A stretch of DNA of 64,000 nucleotides from Methylovorus glucosotrophus (GCF_009858335.1 NZ_VMSE01000002.1:62001-126000); one strand, 5' to 3'; shown: positions 27,121 through 36,745, numbered from the stretch's first letter. The notes: generated by a model from the sequence alone, not told the origin. Translations and numbers: made by a program.

Positions 27121-27549
27121 TCAGCTTTCCAGCGATTCCAGCACATCTTCATACCAGCGGCGGCGCAGCTTGCCGATGACGAGGCCGGCAATACCGGCAA
27201 TTAAGCCAAGTACGGTGGCATCAAACGCGGTGGTGACGGCTTGCGCCAGTTGCGCCGGGTTGCCTTGACCCAGCGCGGCGAGGCCGGGCCCGAGGGGGAT
27301 AATGGTGGCCATCAGCCCCAGCATGGGCGGAATGCGCGCCAGCAGATCGGCGCGTTCCAGCCGGTGGCGGGCGGTTTTGATCACGGCATCGCTGGCCGAC
27401 TGGCGCATCTGGCGCAGGCCAAACAGCCGCTCGCCGATGGCAATGCCGGATTCCAGCACAGCGAAGGCGACCGAGGCGATCAGAATGGCGATCACCGGCG
27501 TGAGCAGGCTGGTAATGGCCGCGTGCAGATTGTTCATGTCAAACAGCAT
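27121..27549 (-). CDS. MotA/TolQ/ExbB-type proton channel protein
   Basis: A 142-residue membrane protein, shorter than TolQ or ExbB. A first helix runs at residues 13-32 (VIAILIASVAFAVLESG), a cytoplasmic stretch follows, then the diagnostic ARIPPMLGLMATIIPLGPGLAALGQGNPAQLAQAV and TTAFDATVLGLIAGIAGLVIG, the TolQ/MotA core helices. AAAAGGA precedes the ATG by eight bases. It is in a minus-strand operon directly after the exported CobN-like gene (99 nt) and before DUF2149. By analogy with ExbB-ExbD it should convert proton motive force into movement of a periplasmic partner. Confidence 0.85.
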   Translation of the reverse strand: MLFDMNNLHAAITSLLTPVIAILIASVAFAVLESGIAIGERLFGLRQMRQSASDAVIKTARHRLERADLLARIPPMLGLMATIIPLGPGLAALGQGNPAQLAQAVTTAFDATVLGLIAGIAGLVIGKLRRRWYEDVLESLES

Positions 27550-27648
27550 AAATCGTCCTTTTTACAATGTGATGCCGGGATGGCTGCCATGGTGATGACG
27601 CATCCTGCAATGCGGGGTAGTCATCGTCAGCGTTGTATATCCCACCGA

Positions 27649-30600
27649 TCAAGCCTGCGGTTGCTTGCGCATGCCCAGCCAGATACCCAGACCCAGCGCA
27701 GGCAGCAGCGCCAGCAACCACCACCCGAGATGCAATTGCACGGATTTCACCGCGACTTCATACATGGTGGGTGCGGCTTGCACCGGCGCCGGAGGTGTTT
27801 TGGCAGCGGGCGCCGGTTTTTGCGCGGCCTTGCTGGCCGGCTTGTTGGCGTTCACTGGCTCGGGTTCTGGTGTCGCATCCGGCAGACGCGGAGCGTTGGC
27901 CTCAGCCTGTGCAGTGGGGCCATAGGTATTCAGGCCGTCCCCGCGCGCTTTGGATAATACCTGCTGCAAGGCTTGGTTATCCTGGCTGCTGAGGTGGCCG
28001 GCGAGCCACGACCACATGGGGTGATTGGGCGCGGTGTGACCGCTGCCGGGCAGGCCGTTTTTGCTGACTAGTTGTGTGAGCTGGCTGCCGAGCTGGCGCA
28101 CGGTGGCGTCATCGGCATGCCAGTAGCCTTTTTGCGCGGCAACCAGCATGATCGCCAGCATCTGCGCCTTTACATGGGCGTTGTGCTTGTCTTCCAGGAA
28201 TTTATCCAGCCCCAGCCCGAGGCCATCGTCCACATACACGCGCTTCACTTCGTCCCAGGCCCAGTCCTTGATGATATCGGGCCGGGTGACTTGCCAGCCC
28301 CACAGGTTTTCCATGAACTCGGTGCCCATGGTGCGCGCGCCGGCATAGCCATGATCCATCAGCGGGCGTATCCAGTTCGGGTTCAGGTAGCGGCCGCGCA
28401 TTTCCATCAGCAGGGCGGTTTCCAGCGGATCGTCGCTGACGTTATTGGGATCGCTGTGATTGAGAATGCGCGCCGCCGGACGCTGGCCGGTGACCTGCTC
28501 AGTAGCCAGCGAGAGGCCGCCCAGATAATCAAACGCATCGTTGTTATCCATCAGGCCATACAGGTTGGATGCGCGTCCATGGTAGGTGTTGGCAATGCTG
28601 CCCAGCGCGGTGGAAAACACAGCGTGCGCGGGCTGGCCTTGGGCATCCAGCCCATAGGCATGGCCCATGCGGGTGAGGTAAGCGTTGCCCAGTTCGCTGC
28701 GGTCTTTCCAGCTGCCGGAGCGCTCGGTGAGGCGGTTGATGCCGGTGCCATAGGCGCCGGGGGCATCGCCAAAGATACGCCAGGCGGCTTCACGTCCGGC
28801 TTGCGCCAGCGGCATACCCTGGGTTGCCAGTGCCTGGGTGCGGCGCAGCCAATGCAGTGCCACGCCATTGCTCTCCAGCGATTCACCGGCTTCCTGCCGG
28901 GCTTCGCCCAGCGGAGTCAGCGCGGCATCCAGCGCATCATTGAGTTCAGGGTGCTGCTGGCGTATGCGCGTTGCCGAGGCCGCGAGCGCCATGCGGCCAG
29001 CGGTGTCTATCCACTGCATCAGGTTGGGGTAAAGGTCACGAAACAGCCCCGAGGTGGTGACGATGACATCGTGCCGCGCCACGCCGGGGGTGAGCTGCAT
29101 TTTTTGCACAATGCCGCGCGCATTCCACTCCGGCTCGGTGCCCATCAGCCGCAGAATAAAGCTCACGATCACGCCTTCATCGCGCACCGCATCGGAGGCC
29201 CAGAGAATCACGCCTTCACTATCCTGGATGCTGTCGCGCTGCTTGACCTTGTCGGCCATGGCGGCGCCCATCTGAAAGCCCAGGCGCGTGGGCAAGACAT
29301 CGCCATCCAGCGCATGAAAATTGCGGCCAGTGGGCAATGATTCTGGCGAACGCAGCGGGTCGTTGCCTTTGCCCGGCGCAATAAACCCGCCATCCAGCGC
29401 ATGCAAAAAGGCATGCATTTCCAGCCCCGGCGAGGCGGCAAGTGCATCGCGCGTGGCCTCACTCACCTTGTGCTCCTGCCCGCGGCCCATGGAGTTCAGC
29501 ATCAGTTGCAAGGACGACTCCGACCAGGGGCGGCCGAAGATATGCAGGCCATGCGGCATGAACTTCTCCTGCAGCTTGGTCAGGTAATGGCCGACTTCAT
29601 GTGCCAGCAAATCATCGTCCGTCTGTTCAAAGCCGATGCCGCGCACCTGCAGCACATCGGCCATGCTGGCTTCCAGCTCCGAGCGCAGTTGCAGGGCTTC
29701 TACCAGCCGCCGCATTTCACGGGCGGCTTCGATTTTCATGGTGTCCGAGCTGGAGGATTCGTAGGTTTCCACTACCTGCCGCAGTTCCAGCAAGCGGTCA
29801 TACAGCGGCGTGGCGGTGAGCGGTGGCGTCAGGTGATCTATCATCACCGCCAGCCCGCGCCGCTTGGATTGCGTGCCTTCGCCCACGCCATCGACGATAT
29901 ACGGATAAATGCCGGGCAGATCGCCCGCGATCAGGCGCGAGTAGTCATTGGCCGAGAGGCCCACGGCCTTGCCGGGCAGGAATTCATAGGTGGAATGGCG
30001 GCCAATGTGCACCAGCGCATCAGCACCGAAATCGGCTTGCAGCCAGTGGTAAAAACCCAGGTACTGATGCGGTGGCGGAATGGTGGTGTTGGCATGCAGC
30101 AATTCTTCATCCACCTCCCAGCCGCGTGGCGGTTGCGGGCCGATAAAAATATTGCCGAAGCGGATGCCGGGAATCAGCATGTTGCCGTTATGCACCATGA
30201 CCTTGCCCGGTGGCTGACCCCAGCCGCGCAGGCCTTCAATACCCAGCGCGGCGAGGCGGGATTTGTCCTCAGTGAGCTTGTTGCAGTCGGTGTGTTGATC
30301 CAGGCATTGCTCGTAGCCGGTTTGCAGGGCGGCAAGCTGGCGCAAGGCTTCATTGCGCTTGGGATGGTCCGCGCCTTCCAGCAGGTGGCACAGCTCATGC
30401 ATGGCTTTATCGAGGCGCGTGCGGCCAATGGCGATTTCTCCGGCTTGTTGCGCGGCGACGATATCTGCGTGCAATCTTCCGAGCGGGCCTTCCGTCATCT
30501 CGCCACGCACGGCGGCGGGCAGGGTGGCAAACCAGCGCTGGTAACTTGCCGCATCCATATTGGTGACGTGCTGCTGCATCTCGGCCAGGGCGCCGTTGTC

Positions 30601-31995
30601 TTCCGGCAGGTTAACGCCGCGTTGCTGCATGATATCGAGCAGCGCCTCGGGCGAGGCTGGCAATTCGCCGGTGGTGTAGCCCGCCTGTTGCAGCGCATGC
30701 AGCATGTCAAACAGGCTGGCGGGCACATCAAGATTATCGGCCCCGATATTCTGGCGGCCTGGCGGGTGGTTGTAGTAAATCAGCGCGACTTTCTTGTCGG
30801 CATTCGGTTTGTCGCGCAAGGCTTGCCAACGTATAGCCCGCGTCACCAGCGAGCCGATTTCGGCGGGTAGCATCTGTGGCAGCTTGAGTTCCACACCGGT
30901 TTGTTTGTCCAGCGTGGCGGGGCCAGCGGACGCGACCACGATAGGTTGCGAGCTGCCCTGAATCTCCGGCATGGCCACGCGGTATTGCACCGAGTTGATC
31001 GGCAGGCCATCCTCCGAAAGCTGCCAGGCCGAGGCGGTGCGGTCGGTGAGCCGTATGGCCTTGTAGACCGGCACATCGAGCTGCGACAGCAGGCTGGTGA
31101 CGGCCTCACGCCCTTCGGCGGCGCCGACCACAAAATCCTGCAGCACTACCAGCCCGGCAGGCTTGGCTGGGGCTACCAGGGTTTTCAGCTGGGCGATGGC
31201 ATCGCGCGAGCTTTCGCCCCAGCGCGCCATCAGCACCAGGCATTGCAGTTTGCGGCGTGCGCTGTCCTGGCAGATGGCATCAGCGGGTTGCGGGTCGCTG
31301 GTATTGAGGTCGAGCACCACCAGTACCGGTGCGGCATTCAGACGCAGGGCCGTTGGCGCGATTTCCTTGCCCTGCAAGCGGTAAACCATGGCAGGCTGCG
31401 GCTTGGGTAATGGCGCTGTGCCACGCGGGTGTAGCCAGTAGCGGATGAAGGCGGCCTGGTTTTCACTGCCACCGGCTTGCCACAGATCATGCATGGCCAG
31501 CCATTGTGCCGCCGCCGGATGGTTGCGCGCGGCGCTGGCAATCTCCGGGGCGAGATTGTTCTGGGTGAGAGTCAGCGCTGCCGCATCCTTGAAGCGGCTG
31601 ACGGGTTCGCCAGCAAAGCGGCTGCGCATGGAAAGCCCGCTTTCGCCATTGAGTGCGATGAAGTTGCGGATATCGCTACTGCCAGCGCGATCCAGCCGGA
31701 CTTGCAGCCGTTGCGCGGCTTCGCCATAGACGGCGATGGCCATCACGGCATCGGCATTTTTCAGCCAGCGATCCAGCGTTTTGTCGTCCGCCGCCAGCAC
31801 TTGCGATTGCGTGCGCAGCAGGATTTTATCCTTGCCGTTATTGGCAAGTACCACGTGCGCCGCATTGGCTACTGCCGGTGCGGTGCGATCAGAGACGATG
31901 CCGAACAGCGTGGCAGCGGAAGCAGGCGGGCTGGAAAGGGTGAATGCCGCAAGCAGCAGGCCGCCAAGAGTGTAAGCAGGCAGCCGGGCCATCAT
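27649..31995 (-). CDS. Exported, C-terminally anchored CobN-family chelatase-like protein
   Basis: A 1448-residue member of the CobN/ChlH/BchH large-chelatase family. Unlike cytosolic CobN it begins with a signal peptide (AYTLGGLLLAAFTLSSPP then ASAAT). It ends with a Pro/Ala-rich linker of about 70 residues and one transmembrane helix, LHLGWWLLALLPALGLGIWL, plus a short basic tail. The main body, roughly residues 130-1330, carries CobN segments such as YYNHPPGRQNIGADNLDVP, VHIGRHSTYEFLPGK and FGAALGSIAN-like stretches. It should face the periplasm. Neither CobS nor CobT chelatase partners are here; TolQ-like and DUF2149 genes follow instead. Related exported CobN proteins have been proposed to dechelate or handle metallo-tetrapyrroles (HmuS type). 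The start overlaps the cobB stop. Confidence 0.88.
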   Translation of the reverse strand: MMARLPAYTLGGLLLAAFTLSSPPASAATLFGIVSDRTAPAVANAAHVVLANNGKDKILLRTQSQVLAADDKTLDRWLKNADAVMAIAVYGEAAQRLQVRLDRAGSSDIRNFIALNGESGLSMRSRFAGEPVSRFKDAAALTLTQNNLAPEIASAARNHPAAAQWLAMHDLWQAGGSENQAAFIRYWLHPRGTAPLPKPQPAMVYRLQGKEIAPTALRLNAAPVLVVLDLNTSDPQPADAICQDSARRKLQCLVLMARWGESSRDAIAQLKTLVAPAKPAGLVVLQDFVVGAAEGREAVTSLLSQLDVPVYKAIRLTDRTASAWQLSEDGLPINSVQYRVAMPEIQGSSQPIVVASAGPATLDKQTGVELKLPQMLPAEIGSLVTRAIRWQALRDKPNADKKVALIYYNHPPGRQNIGADNLDVPASLFDMLHALQQAGYTTGELPASPEALLDIMQQRGVNLPEDNGALAEMQQHVTNMDAASYQRWFATLPAAVRGEMTEGPLGRLHADIVAAQQAGEIAIGRTRLDKAMHELCHLLEGADHPKRNEALRQLAALQTGYEQCLDQHTDCNKLTEDKSRLAALGIEGLRGWGQPPGKVMVHNGNMLIPGIRFGNIFIGPQPPRGWEVDEELLHANTTIPPPHQYLGFYHWLQADFGADALVHIGRHSTYEFLPGKAVGLSANDYSRLIAGDLPGIYPYIVDGVGEGTQSKRRGLAVMIDHLTPPLTATPLYDRLLELRQVVETYESSSSDTMKIEAAREMRRLVEALQLRSELEASMADVLQVRGIGFEQTDDDLLAHEVGHYLTKLQEKFMPHGLHIFGRPWSESSLQLMLNSMGRGQEHKVSEATRDALAASPGLEMHAFLHALDGGFIAPGKGNDPLRSPESLPTGRNFHALDGDVLPTRLGFQMGAAMADKVKQRDSIQDSEGVILWASDAVRDEGVIVSFILRLMGTEPEWNARGIVQKMQLTPGVARHDVIVTTSGLFRDLYPNLMQWIDTAGRMALAASATRIRQQHPELNDALDAALTPLGEARQEAGESLESNGVALHWLRRTQALATQGMPLAQAGREAAWRIFGDAPGAYGTGINRLTERSGSWKDRSELGNAYLTRMGHAYGLDAQGQPAHAVFSTALGSIANTYHGRASNLYGLMDNNDAFDYLGGLSLATEQVTGQRPAARILNHSDPNNVSDDPLETALLMEMRGRYLNPNWIRPLMDHGYAGARTMGTEFMENLWGWQVTRPDIIKDWAWDEVKRVYVDDGLGLGLDKFLEDKHNAHVKAQMLAIMLVAAQKGYWHADDATVRQLGSQLTQLVSKNGLPGSGHTAPNHPMWSWLAGHLSSQDNQALQQVLSKARGDGLNTYGPTAQAEANAPRLPDATPEPEPVNANKPASKAAQKPAPAAKTPPAPVQAAPTMYEVAVKSVQLHLGWWLLALLPALGLGIWLGMRKQPQA

Positions 31996-33281
31996 GCGGT
32001 GAAGAGGGCGGCGGCCGCTTGTGGGTTGGAGGGGAAGTAAAAGTGCAAATAGCTCGCGGTGAGGCTGCCATGGCGGTAGATGGCTTCGCCGGGTTTTCCG
32101 CGCTGGGTGATGGCGCTTTGCATAGGTGGCAAGGTGGTTTCCATGCGGGAGTAATGAAAGGTGTGGGCGTTGAGGCGCCCATCGGCAAAGTCGGCAAACT
32201 GCACGCCCAGCCCCTGAAAGCGCGGCTGCATGCTGGTGCTGCCAGGCAGCAGGCCAAACATCGGCGTGGTATCAATCGCGTCACTGAGTGCCATCATGCC
32301 GCCGCATTCGGCCAGCATGGGCATGCCCGCTTGCCAGGCTAGTTGCAATGCCTCGCGCATGGCGGCATTGGCGCTGAGTGTGGCGGCATGTATCTCGGGG
32401 TAGCCGCCAGGAAACCACAGGGCATCGGCGGCGGGCAGCGCCTGATCATGTAGCGGTGAGAAAAATTCGAGGCGGGCGCCCAACTCGCGCAGGCAATCCA
32501 GATTGGCAGGATAAATAAAACAGAAGGCCGCATCGCGCGCGATGGCGATGGTTTTGCCCGCCAGCGGACGGAAGCTATCGGCTGGGGTGTGGGCTGGCGC
32601 AGCGAAGTCGGTAGCCGGGGGTAGCGGCAAGATGCCATCGGGCTGCGAGGCCAGCAGGGCCTGGGCTGCAGCGCTGATGCGTTGCTCCAGATCCTCAATC
32701 TCGTCGGCGCGATGCAGGCCGAGGTGGCGTTCTGGCAATGAAAAGTTGTCGGATTTTGGCAAGGCGCCTAGCCATGGAATATCGGCTGGCAGGCTCTGAC
32801 GCAATAAATCCGCATGGTGGCTGCTACCGGTGCGGTTGCCGATGACACCTGCCGGAATCAGCGCCGGGCGATAGCGATAAAGCCCGGCTGCCAGTGGGCC
32901 AAAAGTCTGCGCCATGCCAGCAGCATCTACCGTCAGGGCGACGGGGATACGAAAGCGCTCGGCGATATCGGCGCTGGATGGCGCACCATCGTATAGCCCC
33001 ATTACGCCTTCAATGATGATCACATCGGCATCGAGCGCGGCCTGATGCAGCCTGGCCTGGATATCGGCCTCGCCATTCATGGCCAGGTCGAGGTTGTAAA
33101 CGGGATGACCGGTGGCGGTCGCCAGGATCATGGGGTCAAGAAAGTCGGGGCCGCATTTGAAACCACGCACCCGCAAGCCACTATCGCGCCAGGCGCGGGC
33201 CAGGGCGGCGGTAACCAGTGTTTTGCCCTGATTGGATGCCGGGGCGGAAACCAGCAGGGCCGGGCAGGCCGCCGCTACCAC
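31992..33281 (-). CDS. cobB: Cobyrinic acid a,c-diamide synthase
   Basis: A 429-residue CobB/CbiA. The N-terminal ATP-binding domain has SAPASNQGKTLVTAALARA, GFKCGPDFLDPMI and VIIEGVMGLYDG. The C-terminal glutamine-amidotransferase-like domain has the Cys in MPMLAECGGMMAL near residue 325 and HTFHYSRMET. It amidates the a and c carboxylates of (hydrogeno)cobyrinic acid. It overlaps cobO by 7 nt upstream and the CobN-like gene by 4 nt downstream, so all three are translationally coupled. Whether the substrate holds cobalt already cannot be told from sequence. Confidence 0.94.
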   Translation of the reverse strand: MVAAACPALLVSAPASNQGKTLVTAALARAWRDSGLRVRGFKCGPDFLDPMILATATGHPVYNLDLAMNGEADIQARLHQAALDADVIIIEGVMGLYDGAPSSADIAERFRIPVALTVDAAGMAQTFGPLAAGLYRYRPALIPAGVIGNRTGSSHHADLLRQSLPADIPWLGALPKSDNFSLPERHLGLHRADEIEDLEQRISAAAQALLASQPDGILPLPPATDFAAPAHTPADSFRPLAGKTIAIARDAAFCFIYPANLDCLRELGARLEFFSPLHDQALPAADALWFPGGYPEIHAATLSANAAMREALQLAWQAGMPMLAECGGMMALSDAIDTTPMFGLLPGSTSMQPRFQGLGVQFADFADGRLNAHTFHYSRMETTLPPMQSAITQRGKPGEAIYRHGSLTASYLHFYFPSNPQAAAALFTA

Positions 33282-33886
33282 TCCACCCCCGGCATGGCTT
33301 GCACGCCATTTTTAAAGGCATGCTTCACCATATTCATTTCGGTGACGGTATCGGCCTGCTCTATCAGCTCTGGCGGTGCCGCCCGGCCGGTGACGACCAC
33401 GTGCTGCATGGCGGGCCGCGCGGCAATGTCCGCCAGCACATCGGCCAGCTCCAGGTAATGGTATTTGAGCACGATATTGAGCTCGTCCAGAATCACCACG
33501 CCGACACTGCTATCTTGCATGGCTTGCTGCGCCTGGGCCCAGCCTTGTTTGGCAGCGGCAATATCGCGATCGCGATTTTGCGTTTCCCAGGTAAAGCCTT
33601 CGCCCATGACATGCCAGGTAACATTTGGCTGGTTGCGGTAAAAGGCCTCTTCGCCGGTGTCGGAACGGCCTTTGACAAACTGCACCACCACCGCGCGCTG
33701 CCCATGCCCCAGCGCGCGTGCTAGCAGACCAAACGCTGCGGTGGATTTGCCTTTGCCATTGCCGGTATTCACCAGCAACAGGCCGCGCTCTACCCGGGCG
33801 GCCTCAATCTTGGCATCGACCACTGCTTTTTTGCGCGCCATGCGATCGGCATGGCGCTGGTTCAGCCCCAGGTCTTGCTCACTCAT
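33275..33886 (-). CDS. cobO: Corrinoid adenosyltransferase
   Basis: A 203-residue CobO/BtuR/CobA-type ATP:cob(I)alamin adenosyltransferase. The P-loop is in LLLVNTGNGKGKSTAAFGLL, and VVILDELNIVLKYHYL and VVVTGRAAPPELIEQADTVTEM are further signatures. It attaches the 5'-deoxyadenosyl group to cob(I)yrinic acid diamide or to imported corrinoids. It is coupled on both sides: 4 nt overlap with btuM upstream and 7 nt with cobB downstream. That arrangement puts adenosylation immediately after import. Confidence 0.96.
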   Translation of the reverse strand: MSEQDLGLNQRHADRMARKKAVVDAKIEAARVERGLLLVNTGNGKGKSTAAFGLLARALGHGQRAVVVQFVKGRSDTGEEAFYRNQPNVTWHVMGEGFTWETQNRDRDIAAAKQGWAQAQQAMQDSSVGVVILDELNIVLKYHYLELADVLADIAARPAMQHVVVTGRAAPPELIEQADTVTEMNMVKHAFKNGVQAMPGVEW

Positions 33887-34452
33887 GCGGCTTGCTTGGC
33901 ATCAGCGCGCACCAGCTTGATCACGATGTGGATGATGGCGGCGGTGGCGATGTAAAACGCCAGGGTTTGCAGGGAAGATGGATAGTACTTGGTCAGGCGT
34001 GGCAGGAACTCCATCAGTGATGGATCGGCATAGCGACCAGAGAAGAAGTAGAAACCACCGCTGGAGAACAGGTGGCAGATAAAGCTACTGACCAGCACAG
34101 CGCCGCTCAATGTGAACAGGGATTTGATGGCAAAGCTGTAGTGCTTGGCGAACCAGCGACCGCCCAGCCACAGGGTGCCGTAAGCCGGTACCAGGAAGCC
34201 ATAAGCCGGGCTGGTGCAGAAATCACTGCCGCCACTGGCGCTGACTGAGGCGAAATCGAGACCGGCGGCGAGGCCCATGAAAACCGGAAATACCCACATT
34301 GGGCGCAGATAAACGCCCAGCATGAAAAAGACGGCCCAGGATGCGCTGGGCAGATGGTTGACGCTGGCAAAGTGATTGCCACGCGTCATGATCATGAGTG
34401 CTGCGAGCAGTAAGCCGACGATAAGCTGTTGCTGTTTGGTGAGGTTAAGCAT
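33883..34452 (-). CDS. btuM: BtuM-type solitary cobalamin permease, copy 1
   Basis: A 189-residue membrane protein starting MLNLTKQQQL (an ATG at 34494 lacks support). About six hydrophobic helices are present. The loop SGGSDFCTSPAYGFLVPAYG contains Cys79. BtuM proteins are ECF S-component relatives that import B12 without an ECF module; in Thiobacillus denitrificans BtuM a conserved cysteine near residue 80 ligates cobalt and supports decyanation (recalled, not checked). The position of Cys79 and the 47% or so visible similarity in this motif to copy 2 support the call. It follows btuB by 120 nt and overlaps cobO, linking outer-membrane uptake, inner-membrane import and adenosylation. Confidence 0.82.
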   Translation of the reverse strand: MLNLTKQQQLIVGLLLAALMIMTRGNHFASVNHLPSASWAVFFMLGVYLRPMWVFPVFMGLAAGLDFASVSASGGSDFCTSPAYGFLVPAYGTLWLGGRWFAKHYSFAIKSLFTLSGAVLVSSFICHLFSSGGFYFFSGRYADPSLMEFLPRLTKYYPSSLQTLAFYIATAAIIHIVIKLVRADAKQAA

Positions 34453-34487
34453 GAGAGATTGCCTTCTGGTTAAAGTATTTAAGAAAC

Positions 34488-34519
34488 GGAACATTTCAAT
34501 ATTTTAAATGAAATGTTCC
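34488..34519 (-). terminator. Inverted repeat between btuB copy 1 and btuM copy 1
   Basis: GGAACATTTCA (34488-34498) and TGAAATGTTCC (34509-34519) form a perfect 11-bp stem with a 10-nt loop. On the minus strand it is followed by the T-rich GTTTCTTAAATAC. It may attenuate transcription between the receptor and the permease. Confidence 0.5.
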
Positions 34520-34572
34520 CTTAACATTGCCTCTTGCATGGCCTATCGTTTTGCCGCTGCTCTTTGCTCGCC

Positions 34573-36447
34573 TTAAAGCGCAGGCGAATAACGCAGGGTG
34601 ACAAACAGATTAGTACCAAAGGTTCCGTAGTTCTGTGCCAACTCATACTCGCGATCAAACAGATTGTTGACGCGCGCATTCACTGACCAGTCCTGGTTGA
34701 TGCGGTAATTGGTAAACACATTTACCAGGGTGTAACCGCTCAAGCGATTGGTGTTGGCAGCATCATCAAAACGATGGCCGGAGCTTTCGATTTCACTGCC
34801 AAATTGCCAGTCGCCCCACGTTTGGGTTAAGCCCAGCGCGCCATGCTCACGGGCGCGGCGTGGCAGCCAGTTGCCGGTATTGGCATCTTCCGCGCGCTGG
34901 AAGTCAGCATTGCCATACACTTGTGTGCGGTCCCAGTTGCCGTTATAGCTCAGCGTCAATCCTTTGAGCTCGGCTTCGTTAACATTGAGCGGGGTTAATA
35001 CTGTCCCGACGCGAGTGTTGACGATCAGGTCATCGACATTGTTTTTGTAGTAAATGGCACCCAGACGATGATGGCCTTGCGTATATTGCAGACCCACTTC
35101 GCGGTTCTCGGCTTCTTCGGGCTTGAGGTTGGCATTGCCAACAAATCCAGATTGCAGAGGGCTATATAGCTGATTGAATGTAGGCGCACTGAACGCGGTG
35201 CCATAGGAGGCGTGTGCACGCCATTCCGCGTTGATCTGGTAACCATAGGCCAGACTGCCGGTGGTTTTATCCCCAAATTGCGAATTCTGATCCAGGCGAG
35301 CGTTGGCCTGAAATTGATGACTGCCGAGTTTGTACTGCCAGCCCGTCAGATATGACTGAATATTGCGTTCATCCTTGGCAAATGTGGTGGTTCCTTCCAC
35401 TTTTTGCTCGCGACGCTCGGCACCCAGGGTAAATAAGCCTATATCCGTGGTGATGTCGTTTTGCCATGCATATTGCGTCTGCGTGGTCTTGAATAGCGAA
35501 CGGACTTTCAGGGTATTGGCTGTGTTGGGGCTGAATGACTCCAGATTGTCCTCACTCTGGCCGACGCTGAAATTGCTCAGCCAGTTTTCGGTGAACTGAT
35601 TTTTGCTGTAAATCGAGACCAGGTTTTGACGGCGGTTTCCATAAAAATCAAAGCGGTTTCTAGGGTTGGCGAGGGGGGTAATGTTGCCGCCATCGTAGTG
35701 ATTGGTGCCTTCGTTCAACCAACCTTGTATGCCGAGTTCGTGGTTTTCGCTGAAGTGCTGGGCCAGCTTGAGTGAGACATTGCGGTTGCTGTAACCATCG
35801 TCGTCCGGGTTATACGTGATCAGGGTTTTATTCGCAATTGCAGAGACGCCATTGGTGGAACTGGCGCCGGCCTGCACGCTGAAACTGGTGTTTTCTACGC
35901 GTCCAGCAATTCCTGCCGTGGCGCTGCTGCTGCCATAGGTGCCCAGGCCCACGCTCGCATTCAGGCGCGGTTTGCCTTTGCCGGATTTGGTAAAAATCTG
36001 GATGACGCCGCCGATGGCGTCTGCGCCATACAAGCCGCTGGCCGGGCCGCGCAGGATTTCGACACGCTCAATCTGGTCGAGTGGAATGTTTTCAAGTGCT
36101 GTAGTGCCTGTCGTGGCAGAGTTCACACGCAGACCATCAATCAGCACCACAGTATGTGTGGCGTTGGCACCACGAATAAAGACATCAGCAGATTTGCCGG
36201 TGCCGCCATTCTGTACGATCTGCACGCCGGGCTGCATGGCGAGCAGTTGCACCAGGGTCGTCTGACCGGCTTTCTGAATCTGATCCTGGGTAATCACGGA
36301 AATATCGCCCAGCGCATCGCTGACTTTTTGTTCGGTGCGGGCGGCGGTGACGACGATGTCTGACAGCGTGGTATCGGCCGCCAGTGAATTGAATGAATGC
36401 GCAAACAAAGGCGCAAACGCGATGGCGAGTGCAGAACGGTGAAGCAT
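34573..36447 (-). CDS. btuB: TonB-dependent cobalamin receptor BtuB, copy 1
   Basis: A 624-residue receptor. A signal peptide (MLHRSALAIAFAPLFAHSFN to SLAAD) is followed by the TonB box DIVVTAART, a plug with VFIRGANATHTVVLIDGLRV and VEILRGPASGLYGADAIGGV, and a 22-strand-type barrel ending NLFVTLRYSPAL. The plug motifs GPASxLYGADAIGGVIQI are typical of BtuB. Size matches E. coli BtuB (614). AAGGA lies 8 nt before the ATG. A cobalamin riboswitch at 36560-36745 precedes it, so expression should fall when adenosylcobalamin is plentiful. The last residues are not aromatic, which is unusual for a barrel protein. btuM copy 1 follows. Confidence 0.93.
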   Translation of the reverse strand: MLHRSALAIAFAPLFAHSFNSLAADTTLSDIVVTAARTEQKVSDALGDISVITQDQIQKAGQTTLVQLLAMQPGVQIVQNGGTGKSADVFIRGANATHTVVLIDGLRVNSATTGTTALENIPLDQIERVEILRGPASGLYGADAIGGVIQIFTKSGKGKPRLNASVGLGTYGSSSATAGIAGRVENTSFSVQAGASSTNGVSAIANKTLITYNPDDDGYSNRNVSLKLAQHFSENHELGIQGWLNEGTNHYDGGNITPLANPRNRFDFYGNRRQNLVSIYSKNQFTENWLSNFSVGQSEDNLESFSPNTANTLKVRSLFKTTQTQYAWQNDITTDIGLFTLGAERREQKVEGTTTFAKDERNIQSYLTGWQYKLGSHQFQANARLDQNSQFGDKTTGSLAYGYQINAEWRAHASYGTAFSAPTFNQLYSPLQSGFVGNANLKPEEAENREVGLQYTQGHHRLGAIYYKNNVDDLIVNTRVGTVLTPLNVNEAELKGLTLSYNGNWDRTQVYGNADFQRAEDANTGNWLPRRAREHGALGLTQTWGDWQFGSEIESSGHRFDDAANTNRLSGYTLVNVFTNYRINQDWSVNARVNNLFDREYELAQNYGTFGTNLFVTLRYSPAL

Positions 36448-36559
36448 GGAATTTTCCTTATGCTGTTCCCGGCAACGCTTGCGCCTGTGGCGTGGTAATC
36501 AAGACAGAGTGGAGAACAGCTGAAGCGAGTCTGGTGACGCTGCAACCCCGCAGCAATCC

Positions 36560-36745
36560 CTTGAATCATCAGGCCGGTCTCCGGGCTCATACGTTTTGTT
36601 AATCCGCCTTCCCATGGCTATGCACAGTGGCGTGTAGGATCAACCACACGTAATTACCGTTGCGGGGGCAGCACAGGGTTTGTTTGTGAAAACGCACCTG
36701 TTTCCCAGTTTCACCTCATCGCAGAATAGCGACTTCGGCACCTGA
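36560..36745 (-). promoter_or_regulatory. Cobalamin riboswitch upstream of btuB copy 1
   Basis: On the minus strand the full class is visible: 5' P1 strand TCAGGTGCC, GGGAAACAGGTG, CTGCCCCCGCAACGGTAA near 36655-36675, ACGCCACTG, GGGAAGGCGG, then the B12 box GAGCCCGGAGACCGGCCTGA at 36568-36590. P1 closes as TCAGG with CCTGA. It should reduce btuB-btuM expression on binding adenosylcobalamin. Confidence 0.95.

Noticed and set aside
28072..30870. Two long plus-strand frames (422 and 489 codons)
   Set aside because: Both lie opposite the CobN-like gene. Their His/Gln/Gly-rich composition is what a shadow frame of a GC-rich gene gives.
27649..31995. Cytosolic aerobic cobaltochelatase CobN
   Set aside because: A signal peptide and a C-terminal transmembrane helix are present, and the CobS/CobT chelatase partners are absent.
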